DNA of 64,000 nucleotides from Chalara sp. BL73 (taxonomy: Eukaryota; Ascomycota; Leotiomycetes; Helotiales). Location: the NCBI GenBank assembly GCA_918026815.1, contig CAKJVC010000030.1, positions 806,001 to 870,000 of the forward strand, in the 5' to 3' direction. Positions within the stretch are counted from its first letter, which is position 1; every line of letters begins with the position of its first letter. A program made the translations under genes and the position numbers. The notes under the pieces were generated by a model. The model searched no databases, was not told the DNA's origin, and saw nothing but the letters and a program-made list of their open reading frames with translations. Shown here piece after piece: positions 22,046-33,231 of this stretch.

Positions 22046-23492
22046 GGTATTTTTCCCGTAGAGGTAGATGCTTTGAGCCTCGATAATCTCAAGTGCCAAG
22101 ATTACTCTGGTCAGAGGAATGTGCAAGTCTTCTGGAAAGCTCAACATCTTTATACAGCAAGGCTAGTCCTTAACTCTAGTTCTAGTAGTCATACGGACTT
22201 GGCTCATCCTTCTCCGCATCTCAAGCTTTTCTCCAAGTTGGTCTGATAGTGAACCACTACAGAAAAGAAAATGCCTCCCTACTAAGACAATGCAGCCAGT
22301 CATATCCTTCATAATCTTCCACCGTTTTACTTCCCGTACTCAACACTTCTCTCCACCGGAGTCTTCGCACCTTGGCGATAAAGCCTCTCGTATAGTGTCC
22401 CGTGCTGGAACTTATTCACGTCGAAATGTTCCTCCGCTTACTGGCTGAAAAGAGTAAAAAGACTCTGCAAGCAGTCGGGAAAAATTAGAGTCTTGAACGT
22501 TCATTGAGGCTGTTTTGCGGGGATCACGGTTAAGCTCATGGTTTGTAGATATTTTTAGCAGGCCAAGATCTTTGTGTTACCTTACCCAGAATTTCTTACT
22601 AGTGGATTTGAACATAAGTTAGCAATTATCAAGATACCTGTGGACGCCAGGAAACATTCAAAGTTCGAATTTATCAGTAAGAATAGCTCCATATTGTATT
22701 TAGACGATGTGAGTTTAGATACAAGGCTTGGCTAGATAAATCGGCACGGGTGTTCCGAACTAATGGAGCCTAAGAAATATGCATGTATGTGCGTTCCTTA
22801 TTATTTACTTCCACTATTGAAAGTTTACTGCGTCCTGAGTATGGGCTATTCTCACTCCTAAGCTTTGTTATTAAAATGCAAGGTGGTCAGCTAGCCACAT
22901 ATTCTTGCAAGAATGAAATTACATTAGCAGATCCGATAGTTGGAACTTTGCTTGTAAGTTAAGAAAATTTAGTCAATCAGGGTAGCATTTATTTCCTGTT
23001 GTCAACAGTAGAGCTTTTGTGTATTCGCTTATAGGCTTTTATGCCCTTTTAGCCAAAAAATGAACTATAGCCTTTTCAAAGGTTTTAAAACATTATTGTA
23101 CAATAAACGAAATGAAGCGTTCGGGAAGTACTAGAAAGGGGGGCGGGGGGCATTTGATTCACCGCCACAGGTACTTTCTTTAGAATTCTTCCGAACAATG
23201 TGTTAATATATCTAGATATAACCCAAAGGTTACAATCGCCGTGGACGTTTGCAGAAGTAGCCATGAATCCTTCTGGCAAGGCGAAGGAGATTAACATTAG
23301 TGAAGCTCTCTGAATTATGCTACCAGCGATAGTCATGGGACACGTTACCGCCAATGAATTATTTAGTAACAGGGAGATCGTCATCTATAATCGCAAAAGC
23401 ATATGAATATATAGAGTAAGTCCGCCTTTTATGACAGCTCTTTATGAGCACTTTCATTGAATTTTCTTCGATAAAGCTAATCACCGTAATAA
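22046..23492. other. Intergenic region, no gene seen
   Basis: About 1.4 kb, AT-rich in its second half. A minus-strand frame at 23085-23384 has no motif and no partner exon. A short G tract (GGGGGGCGGGGGG) lies near 23139-23151. Nothing else is supported. Confidence 0.45.
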
Positions 23493-24495
23493 TCAAACAA
23501 CAAAAAACTCGTGCTTACGGTGCAGTCTTGCCTCTATCTCCACCAAATCTTTCTCGTTCTCTGGGTTTATGTAACCGTGGCGAATCATATACGCTATCCA
23601 TGTCATCGCACAATTTAGCTTGAACTCCCCCTTGGCTAAAGCATCCTTGATCTCGCTCAGTGTCATGACTGAGAAACTGTCCACCTCCTCGTCATTCGGC
23701 TTCAAGATGAGACCTTCTGGAAGTTCGATCTCATAGAGATACATCAGCTGGGCCTGAAAGCCTGGGTTGCCGTCATCCCACTGCGCCATTTGAAACGAGA
23801 GTACCCCACATGACTTGACATGTTGTCTCGTAAAATCTTGTGGAAGAGAAGCCTCCTCTTCTGCCTCGCGGATGATGCACTCCACTGGATCTTCGCCACT
23901 TCGAAGACTACCACCAACCGTGTTGTCGAGCATACCAGGATAGCTCAGCTTGGTTTGAGCACGTCGCGGAATCCAGTACCTCAGGCCGTCCTTCGTATTG
24001 AAGTATCCTATCATGTGAACTCCTCCGCCCGGAAATCCGAAAATGCCTGCACCGGAACCGTCCATGTCTAGGACCTGCTCACCATGGGCAGCACGAAGTG
24101 GAAAAGCCTCTCCTCTCCAACTGCTGAGCCCGGTAACCTTGCCTGAGTCAATCGCAATGCGTAGAGTCTTTGCCACTTTCTCGGTCCGCTGTTCAAAGCT
24201 GTCGCCTCCTGTCAGGGTCACAGTGCGGTGCTCGTTGTCTAGCTTCCAAGAGTCTTCCGGCCATGGCATTTGTGTAATCAACCTTTCAGGAATATAGCCG
24301 AATGGGCATTTGTAACCCTCCACCATGAAGTACCAGTAAGCCTTCATGTGCTGTTTGTATGCTTCAGGATCCTGCCCATAATATGGCCATCTAATCGTAT
24401 TCTTTAGCTTTAATGAGAGAGAGAGCGATAATGGCTACTCACGAGTCAACCTTGGCCACCAACTCTAAGTTGGAGAAACGCCTTCGTGCAGACAT
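23493..24495 (-). CDS. Nudix hydrolase with DUF4743-type N-terminus (thiamine-pyrophosphokinase-related)
   Basis: Two exons (24495-24443 and 24390-23493), split by a 52-nt intron, encode 316 residues. The splice restores VAKVDSWPYYGQDPEAY at the N-terminus. Residues about 10-150 match the DUF4743 module found in fungal and plant thiamine pyrophosphokinase-related proteins. The Nudix box lies at about 177-200: GGSLRSGEDPVECIIREAEEEASL fits GGx5Ex7REUxEE, with Ala-Ser where the box usually ends in a Gly. The upstream FPGGGVHMIGY and WIPRRAQTKLSYPGMLDN segments are typical of this subgroup. The yeast relative YJR142W is linked to hydrolysis of oxidised thiamine diphosphate derivatives; a similar clean-up role in the cytosol is likely here, by family inference. 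Confidence 0.88.
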
Positions 24496-25537
24496 TTCTT
24501 TTGAACTTTGATCTGAGCCTGTAGCGCTTATACCGGCCATTGCAGCCGGTTTTGTTTTGTATGGCAGAGGTGTTACCGGAGATGATTTGATATCAATATC
24601 GAGGCAGGAAAGAGACTTTTGGCTTTATTTATTGCAGTAATGTCAACATCAAGCGTAGTATAAATGAGCAGGGAATATGGCCTTAGAAAGGAAGTATTTT
24701 GGATTGAAGAAGATGAGATAGGTAGCCAGGTACGTAGGCGTTGTTCTCATACCTTAAATATCTGGGGACTCTCGGGATGTCACGTTCGCTCTTGTTTGAA
24801 TGGCTACTGTAATATATTTCGACTTCTAACGGGTCGACCATCAGGTCCACCCAGCCTCGCTCTATAACAAGCTTTCTGATATCACTTTTATGACTCTGAA
24901 ACGTATGACTTGGATCTCTGAGTTCCAGGCGCAGTTACTGAACCAGCGGAACCTACTTGAAATATTGCTTATGCCATTCATAAGAATATCGAGAGAGCAG
25001 TATTTCATTTAGCTCATCCTCCAAAGCTTTTTGAGCTACCCAGCCTCTCCAGGCTTAGCACCCTCTACCTCCATAGCTTCTTTAGCTATAACCTCATACG
25101 GCAACCCCGCGGAGATATGCACTCGACATCTTTGCGGTTTTTGAAAACAGTGATTGAAAAATCATAATATTCACCTTCAAACTTTCTTAAATACAGTTGG
25201 CACCAAATTGGTATAAGGTAAACAAAGACAAAAGCTTGGAATTGCCTCGACAAAATGTGACCGCCAAATGGTTATAATTTGACCACCCCGTGCCGCTTTC
25301 ATCACCTTAGTATTGACAACTCTGGGAGCCGCGGCAGGATATTTTGCAATGAGCAACTTGAGGCTTCACCTTGATGTTGACGAGGTTGCGCTCTTTTGTT
25401 GTAATTAAAAATCTCAACAACTAAATACAGTCACGTTGGCTCCAGTGCATCTCAATCACCTTTCAGGCACTAGAGCCTCCAACAGTGCCCTAATAAAGGC
25501 TTTCAGCTGACTACCATAAACCCTTAAGACGATCAAA
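24496..25537. other. Divergent intergenic region
   Basis: About 1 kb between two divergently transcribed genes, so it should hold both promoters. A frame at 24664-24867 is short and unsupported. No other gene or repeat stands out. Confidence 0.45.
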
Positions 25538-26971
25538 ATGCCTACTCGCTCAAACACTGCCACGAAAAAGGTCGAGATGTCGTTCACCAACTGGATGCTC
25601 GGCGGCTCCCTCATCACGGCCGTTACCTCTGAGAGTGATGGAATTCGATACCGAGCCAGTGGCAGGAAGGTTCTAGTCACGAAAAGTGTTGCTGTAAGTT
25701 GTCAAATATTTGATCGGAAGGAAAAATTGAGCTAACTTCGGGATAGGATGGCGCAAAACTAAAGGCCGTTACTAGTGAGAAGCAAACTAAGAAGGACAAG
25801 GAGGGCTCAAAGTATAACGGAGAAGAGGAGTGTACTTGCAATTGCCCTGAATGTGGTCATGATAACAAGCTTCATCACAAGAAAGATGATGACAAGAAAA
25901 GGGACCCAAATAAGGACAGTTCCAAGGACGAATCCAAAAAAGACGAGTCCGAGAAACATGAGCCAAAGAAGGTCAATCACAAGAAAGCCGAGCCCAAGCT
26001 TGATGAGGGCAAGAAGGATACTGGCATCACAAGCAATGGAGCCTCGACAGTCGCCAACATTGACGCCGCATCATCCCGCCCATGGACCTTCCTCCAAGAC
26101 GAGACAATTAAGGAAATGAAAGCTGCGGGACGTTCTTGGAATGACATCGCAACTGAAGTCGGAGCTACGAAGAATCAAGTACGTCAGCGATTCAAGGAGC
26201 TCAACGATATAGTGGCTGCTGGTGCAGGAGTTTCCGAGAACAAGGTTTGTGTCTTCTCTCCTTCCCTTCTTGACAGTTCTCGTTCCGAGAGAACATACCG
26301 GGCTGACTACTATTCCAAGCCCGCTCCCAAGCCCGCTCCCGAGCCGGAGAAGCAGGTCCCTGGCGCCTTCGTTGATGACGGCGATAGTGCTATTAACGGT
26401 TTCGAAACTCTTTTCTTGGATGATGCATGGGGAGTAAACGATTTTTCTGGTGCGACCAAGCCGCAAGATGCTGGAGACAACAAACGTGGTGGTACACAAT
26501 CTCGCGGCAATGGTAGTGCTGATGGCTCAAATTACAAGGCCTGTAACGAGGGCGGAGGACAGAAGGGCAAGAACTCCAAGGATTCTCAAGCCGGTAATCA
26601 TGGTCAAAGTTCCAGTGGCAACGGAGGCGGAGATAAGAATTGGAACAACGGCGGTCCTGTCGGCGGAGCTTTGCCTGAGTTGAGAACCGACGGCCGGTTT
26701 GACAAAAGCGACTGTGATATGCTTATGTGGTTGGAGGCTCGCTATATGGATGAGAAGTGGATGCAACTGCAGGCTAGTTTTTATAACTGGACTGGTCGCA
26801 TGGTTGATGCTGAGATAATTAGGGCCAAATTCAAGGAGGATGGTATTGTTTGCAGCTGCATTCATATATCATAATTGCGCTGAAGATTTGCGGTTGGTTG
26901 TGGGCTCTGAGATCTGGAAGGTATCCCATGGTCTGACTGGAAGTCAAGTGGAAGACCTTTCAAGATGTTAG
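25538..26971 (+). CDS. Lys/Asp/Gly-rich protein with Myb/SANT-like helix motif
   Basis: Exon 1 is 25538-25693 and a 53-nt intron leads to exon 2 at 25747. The N-terminal part ends ITAVTSESDGIRYRASGRKVLV. A Cys cluster (CTCNCPECGH) follows, then a long Lys/Asp/Glu-rich tract. The segment RPWTFLQDETIKEMKAAGRSWNDIATEVG, with ATKNQVRQRFKEL after it, has the spaced Trp and helices of a Myb/SANT-like domain, and a second Trp-rich unit (WLEARYMDEKWMQLQASFYNWTGR) lies near the end. A 75-nt in-frame segment at 26245-26319 has intron signals and may be removed. The 3' end is uncertain: unspliced, the frame stops at 26874; a 43-nt intron (26843-26885) would instead extend it to a stop at 26969-26971. 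A nuclear DNA- or histone-binding role is plausible but inferred. Confidence 0.7.
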
Positions 26972-27663
26972 CCAACTCCTCTCAATTGCGCAAGAATGAT
27001 TGGCGGCGACATACATACATGCGGGTTTTAGGCATTACTCTTGAGAAGAACCTGCGGAAGCAATGCCACTAAGGTCTCAATTTAATGTTTACTGCATCGA
27101 AATCTGAAATACATTATAAATCTACCCTCTAACATTCACACCTTGAGTAGCCATGCATGAAAATAAGGGTCCGACAATAAAATTCCATATACTTTAAGGG
27201 AGATATTACCTGTCCTCTATCCATCGAACCATAGATATGACAAAATCGAGCATTGCGGCTAGCCAGAGCTGCGGTGCTGCCATTAAATGAATAATAAATG
27301 CGTATATCAGATAAAAGGAGAAAGTATCTAGGCATTGTCCAGACCGCTTGCGGTGTACAATATTAAAATTCTGAGTTCTACTTTGTCCACAATGAATTCA
27401 TATGATCACCACCAGGAGAAGATATACTGCATCTCCTCGTACATGCCCCAATAGTTTGCGATTATTAACAGATGAGACCTCCACTTATGTAAAGGGTATC
27501 AAAGAAGCCCACCATTTCATGCATGTTGGTACAAAGTGAAAGAACGCCGCCCATGCAATACCCCCTTCTGTCGAAAAATTAGACTCCTGCGGTAACCTGC
27601 ATCGCTGTACGAGGCAGAAACAATTAGTATGGCTCGAGGTATACTTTAATAGGTAGCCCCTCT
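26972..27663. other. Intergenic region between convergent genes
   Basis: About 690 bp between the 3' ends of two genes that point towards each other. Only short unsupported frames (27129-27335) are present, and the sequence is AT-rich. Confidence 0.45.
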
Positions 27664-28572
27664 TTATATAGGATTCACCATGCCAGGCATAGTACCCGCT
27701 GGTGGCGTCGGTTTCGATTTTTCGCTGTTTCCAGGGGTGCTACCTCCGAGACCTCTCTTCATCATTCGTCCTAGGGTACCGACTAATTCCGCCGCATCTT
27801 CAAACATATCGTCGTCCATGCCTTCTTGCGCATTGTACACATCCGCGATAGTCTTCTTCGCCAGCAATCTGCTAGAATCCTGCTCATGAAGGCAGTCGTA
27901 AAGGAAGGCGCACATCTCAACCTTGGCGCTAAGGCGTAAAGGATGAGAACCCCAAAGATTTTTGTCGGCAATGGCACAAGCTTCCTGGAATGCGGCAAAC
28001 GCAGCAGGTCGGTAGTCCTCGGCAGGAATGAGAAAGTCAGGTGCGAACTCAACAGGTACTTGTTCACCACCAACCGGTCCTCCTTCAAGTGGATGGGTTG
28101 GCTGAACAGATCCAGGGCGGAATGGATCGCTTGGAGAGCCACGATCAACGCCCTTTCCTTTTTCAGGCTTATTGTGCGGGGATTTGAGGCCTGGCGGAGT
28201 GTGGACTTCAACACCTGGTCTCAAACTAACCACTGGTTTGTTGTGATACAGAACGTAAAGGTGATAATACGATGCCCGCAGCTTATAGGTAAGAACTTTG
28301 AGCTCGGTGTATTTTGCCATGACTGGAATGATATGTTGATCAAGAATTGATAGTCCGATCTTGGCGTACCATATTATCCTGCAGTATAGGTCAACTGATT
28401 TAGTATGGCGTGTGGTGTCAAGTCGTCGTAATTTTCGTGCTTTGAGAACATACGGTGATAACATCGTGAGATTTCCGAGGATCTGGTATAATTGAGAAGC
28501 CAAGAAAGGGACGTCGTCCATATTGGAGGCATATCTCCCGAGGAACTTGAGATCCACATCAAAGGATGCCAT
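27664..28572 (-). CDS. Divergent 14-3-3-like protein
   Basis: One exon, 302 residues, ATG at 28572. The N-terminal half is helical with FLGRYASNMDDVPFLASQLYQILG and LYCRIIWYAKIGLSILDQHIIPVM. A Pro/Gly-rich insert of about 60 residues follows LYHNKPVVSLRPG. The second half, RPAAFAAFQEACAIADKNLWGSHPLRLSAKVEMCAFLYDCL and AKKTIADVYNAQEG, lines up with helices 7-9 of 14-3-3 proteins ([24 protein letters not shown]). The tail is Gly/Ser/Lys-rich. Canonical 14-3-3 proteins bind phosphoserine peptides as dimers; whether the basic pocket survives here cannot be judged without an alignment. A fungal 14-3-3-domain paralogue is the best fit. Confidence 0.62.
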   Translation of the reverse strand: MASFDVDLKFLGRYASNMDDVPFLASQLYQILGNLTMLSPYVLKARKLRRLDTTRHTKSVDLYCRIIWYAKIGLSILDQHIIPVMAKYTELKVLTYKLRASYYHLYVLYHNKPVVSLRPGVEVHTPPGLKSPHNKPEKGKGVDRGSPSDPFRPGSVQPTHPLEGGPVGGEQVPVEFAPDFLIPAEDYRPAAFAAFQEACAIADKNLWGSHPLRLSAKVEMCAFLYDCLHEQDSSRLLAKKTIADVYNAQEGMDDDMFEDAAELVGTLGRMMKRGLGGSTPGNSEKSKPTPPAGTMPGMVNPI

Positions 28573-31500
28573 ACCGTCTTAGAGAAACGCGTGCTGGGAC
28601 ACGGCCTAAAAAGATCAAGTTAGCATCAGACTTCGAGACCATCGTGTGTATGATCCCATGGCGAATGCAAATGTCTGGGGATTGAAGGTTGATGAATTTA
28701 TCTTGAGCCATAAAATGGCTTTACGCTGTCCCTTTGGCGGAGGCAGACGCTCATCAGAGGCTACGCACTGAGATCGTGGCAGAAAAGCTCTCGACATCAC
28801 GTCGCAACGCAGGGCTCAATGACCCATCTCTGTGGGATAGTGACAAATTGAAGGTAGATAAGCATATAAACCTAGGGTTGGACCTACAATGAACAAGATC
28901 GTAGACCTCTGTGCTCAACCGCGTTCCCTAACGTTGGTGGCAACTAGTCAGAGGACGACAACTAAGTGGTGGTGGTGTTGGGTTAAGGCGAAGCGATTGC
29001 CAAAGACGGTACCCACTGCTTCGTCCCCCAAACAACCAAAAGTCCTCTGATTTGGTCGACTATCTTTCTGATACAAAGGCTTGAGTTTGCGAATAAAAAC
29101 CGTCGATTAAGTTGATAGGTTGCAAGTTCAACTTAACTGACTCAAAATGCTGCATCCGACAGCAACCAATTCGAGGCGCAAGACTAGATATACTGCAACA
29201 TGTCAGACCAGGTACGGATATGACGCTCCAATGGCTGAGGCATAGTATCTTGGAGGCCAAATCATCCAATTGAGTTTAACTGACCACTATGATTACAGTT
29301 GATCCTTAGTCGGAGATGACGCAGGAATCAAGAGCCAATGACTGGCAGATTGGGAGAGGCCACAGGCGCTTCAATCTCAGCAAATAGGTTGCCACAAGCC
29401 CTTCAGTCCTTCAAAAGATATACTGGGGCAGGCGCAAAGCATTTTTAATTCTTGCAACGGACGCAATTGCACCTGAAACAACAAAGTTGCGGTTGAGGCG
29501 GTGAAGGCAGTCCAGTCTCCACAGGATAGGTAATTTTGGGCTACAACCTGCTTCGAAAGGACCTTAAACAAAGGTGCTTATGGTCAATTGAAGGATAAAA
29601 CACGCGATTGACCTGGATGAGCGAGGATTGGACAACTGTGGACGCTGGTAGTACAAGCAATTCGAGATTTTGCTGGCTCTTAATGAACGAGCGAAAAGAC
29701 TCTGACGCGTCAGAATCTTGAAGACTCCGAACACAAGCAAGCCAAAGAACTGGACGACAATGAAATTAAGATCCAAGTTCGAAATGAAGGAAAGCAGAAC
29801 AGGAGGAAGTTTCTAGATATCCACTTGATCTAACCCCGTCCTCTGCAGCAACCTGACGCACAACGCAATGAATTCGATGTACCACCGCTGTAGCTGCATA
29901 TTGGCGTGTATGCGACGTGGCAGTCTGGCGACACGATGGACGATGTTCTGCCTCAGGTCATAGCAACACAGCCACCAAATTAACCTTTACTTTGTGACAC
30001 GCCACGTCCAAACCATCAACTCTTGCCAGTCTGTGTCCATTCAGCAGCTGCGTCGAATCTCAACAACATCTACTTCGGTCTGAATATTATGAAAGTGAGG
30101 AATATGATGGAAAAGTCGCCGAAGGGGTCGTGCAGCGGGATTGCGGACTAGACTAGGCTTTGAGGTGCAGCTTGTAGGGCAATCGGTGCTTCAGCACTCT
30201 TACTGGACAGCGCATCCTCCCAGCCATGCAAATTCCTTAGCATCATCATTCCGGGTCACCAATAGCATTCCAGCACACAGACAAGAGGTGTTTTAGGGAG
30301 GACTCTGCGCCGGGAAGACTAACGCTATGTCGACTACATCTTTCCATCAGACTGGTCCAACCTCCTTCTTTCCTAAATACCTACAATGCCAGCACATTGT
30401 CTATTTCGCACTTGGCCTTCATATATGCGGCCATCCTCCCATCCAACAATGGCTCGTCAATCCGGCCGGAAGAAAATGCGAGCTCACCATAAATCGCTCG
30501 GCAAACAATCTATGAATTAGCGGTGAGGGAAGCAAGGTCGCGAACTTTTACCCGATCTCACACAGGCTCCTGAAAATGCGCCAACCTCCACTTCACTCCT
30601 TGGATAACGGGGTCTGAGAGGGATCAGAGCATTGTCTGATCTTTTGGAATCTTCTGTCGACATGATAGCCATAATAACAGACAGTTTAATTCAGGAATAC
30701 GGATGGTGCAAAGTTAGGCACTCGGAATTTAGGCATCGTCAGACTTAATATTTGATTATGATATCCTACTTCGAGGGAATGAGCGAAATTGGATCAAGTT
30801 CGGGCGGCATGGTCTTTGTTGCAGCCCTTTTTTCAGATTTCAACCTGTGGCAAATTGCCAACCCTCCCTGCTTATCCCAAAACGCAAGGATTTGTTCTGC
30901 AGCCTTCCATGCGATTGTGCAGCTCTACTGCAGGTACATTTATGACCTCCAGCCCAGCCGTCATGCGTCGCAGCCGTTGATGCAATGCATCGCCAAGTGC
31001 CTGATTGCATATATATTTTGTTGTCGAAACCCTCTTCTTCCTTTGCGATTTTGCTCATCGAGACGTGGAATAAGTTGACTCCAAGTCTCCTTGTGACACG
31101 AAAGCCTTATCAATGCCTGACTCGCTCTGTCGGCCAGTCGCCGCAAGCAAACAAGTCATTCAGGCAGAACATAACATTTCTTCAATTTTGAGTGGTTCTC
31201 TGCTCTCTGAGGCGGTTCTGTCAGATAGGATGGCAAAGTTCATGAAACTTCAAGAGGATGTAAAGCTGCCTCATCACTGGTAATTGCAGCGGGTTCGCGG
31301 GTTCCGGTACGGAAGGGTAAATATGTTGAATACTGGGATGGTTCGAACATAGTTATAAGAATGTGTTTGTGACGCCGTCTGGCTCACCTCCGAACCTACC
31401 CCAAGAGAGACACTATCCTACTTGAATTGTTCTCTTTGTTGTCTGAACTTTCGGGCATCCAACTCTTCTGTATCGCATCACCTGCATAAAAATCAGCACG

Positions 31501-31694
31501 TCTCACTTCAGCCCTAAGCTATCACATCAGCATCGTACTCATATCACCATTAACATCCCTGTGTCACGTACGGCTCTTATCACTCGGCGCCAGTCTCAGC
31601 CTTACCAGGCAAACACATCCTACTCGTCCCTAGATCCTAGAGTCGACAGTAAACGAAATCAACCTCCACGGATATCAATACCTTATTATTCAAT
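28573..31694. other. Long intergenic region, no supported gene
   Basis: About 3.1 kb. Frames at 28615-28800, 29060-29269, 29377-29776, 30327-30515 and 30752-31191 are short, overlap on both strands and carry no motif. The last 250 bp should include the promoter and leader of the small gene at 31695. No repeat or RNA gene was recognised. Confidence 0.45.
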
Positions 31695-31928
31695 ATGTGT
31701 TACTGGTACGCTCATTTATACTCTTGCAAACATACAACCTATGCGCTGGGCAAATACTGCTCGTCAGGTGGTCTTGTCCAAACTCCTTGCCGAAGGAAAA
31801 GCATCTGGCAGACTATCCGCATGGGAGAGGATTGCGAGGATTGCACTATTCCGGCATCTCGCACAGTTGGCACTACGGCACAACCTAAAGACGGAAGGAG
31901 AATCAAGGTTGGAGGAAGGAAAAGATGA
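31695..31928 (+). CDS. Small Cys/His-rich protein (77 aa)
   Basis: An ATG-started frame of 77 residues with no signal peptide. It has an ordered Cys/His pattern: C2, H7, C11, H13, C22, C32, C47 and C50, ending in a CEDC pair. The motif set MCYWY, SCKH, LGKYC, QTPCR, WQ and ECC/CEDC-like resembles short uncharacterised fungal proteins with a putative metal-binding character (from memory, not a search). The tail after residue 55 is basic and ends in GGRKR. A longer overlapping frame that begins with a GTG was set aside because this frame alone shows the conserved-looking Cys spacing, and an in-frame stop lies shortly upstream of the ATG. Function unknown. Confidence 0.55.
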   Translation: MCYWYAHLYSCKHTTYALGKYCSSGGLVQTPCRRKSIWQTIRMGEDCEDCTIPASRTVGTTAQPKDGRRIKVGGRKR

Positions 31929-33231
31929 GTGTCACGCTTGCAAGGGCATAAGGCGCCCGTGATCTCGGCGTTCCGGAACTGTAGTTGCGATTTAAAAAGG
32001 AGCCTATCGTTTTAGGAGATTAGAATGGGGTAGAATAGTTTTTGTTTTTAATATCTCTGTTAAGGGCATATTGAATATTGGTCATGCCGGATTGCGTAAG
32101 AGACGAGAATAAGGAGAAGTCTCCGATAATTAGATCTATGACAGGCACGATTTCAACGCCCTTCCGCCATGTTTTTCTTGTTTCAAACCAAAAACTGCAG
32201 TTTATCATATTATAGTGGAAGAAATGCTGTCAAACTGACCAAAGGTTGGCGAGAGAGATCATTATTGTCCCTATTAGTCTCAGATTTCTGGGACTTGGTG
32301 GTTCACGTGCATTTGTAGCACGGTAAAATTTTTACGAACTTTTCCTCAGCTGTGATCACATTTGATCAAGTCGTATTCGAGTGGAGTTGCTATATCATTC
32401 TTATGTCAGATATGCATTGGTCTCCTCTTGCACGGATCCCAGAGCTCGCAGCAGTCATGGCCCGACTGAAGTAGCATGCCGATTATTCAGAATTGTTTTT
32501 CCGCAGCCTTGATTGCCAGAGAGTGGTAGTGTGGGACGAAAAACGAATTGAAGGCCCTGATCAAGCAATGCCGTGAGGCGGAGCCGAGATTTCTTCCTTA
32601 GTAATATCAATGCCAAGAGAGCTGAAATATTACTAAGTGAGATATTCTTTCACTCTATCCATTACATAAGTAAGCTTGACAAGGATTGAATGATAAGTCA
32701 TAAAGGTGCGGAGGTAAAATACAGGAGCCGTAGGATGGATGGTTGGTCCACATATGGTGGCGCATATATGAGCGATCTAATCGGGTTTCGGAAAGAGGCT
32801 TAGCCTTACAATCAAGGCCGATACGACCCAAGCTCACCCCAGCTTTCAATACCTCCGTAAAATATTGTGGGGAAGGGTTCTGGTAGTCTTGGAGTGGTCT
32901 TGTTCCTGGTATTGCCCTCAGAAAGGCTAAAAGCATATTCAGAATCTATCTCATCGCTCGTACAGGATCTAAGTTCTGCCGGGATTTTCAGGAAAGTTTG
33001 CAAGAGCTTTATTCTCTCCATGCTAGGAAAATATCATTAAAAAGTTTCGCAAGGGACAGAAAATCACATGACCCTTCCTTTCCCTCTTCACTGGCAGATT
33101 TTCGCTTAATTTTCCATTCATATAATGCTCAATATATATTAAATGTGGTGAATTAATTTGAGTGTTACTCCCTCTTACATTGAGAAGGCGGTCTCGTAAG
33201 TTTTTGACCGTTCCCACGTGCATTTAAACGT
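31929..33231. other. Intergenic region with one weak minus-strand frame
   Basis: About 1.3 kb. The minus-strand ATG frame at 32812-33021 (69 codons) has plausible composition (TPRLPEPFPTIFYGGIESWGELG) but no domain and no confirmed splice partner. It could be a small hypothetical gene or chance. The remainder is AT-rich and featureless. Confidence 0.35.

Noticed and set aside
31561..31962. 133-codon frame overlapping the small Cys/His gene
   Set aside because: It begins at a GTG and shows no conserved-looking pattern, whereas the overlapping ATG frame at 31695 has ordered Cys/His positions.
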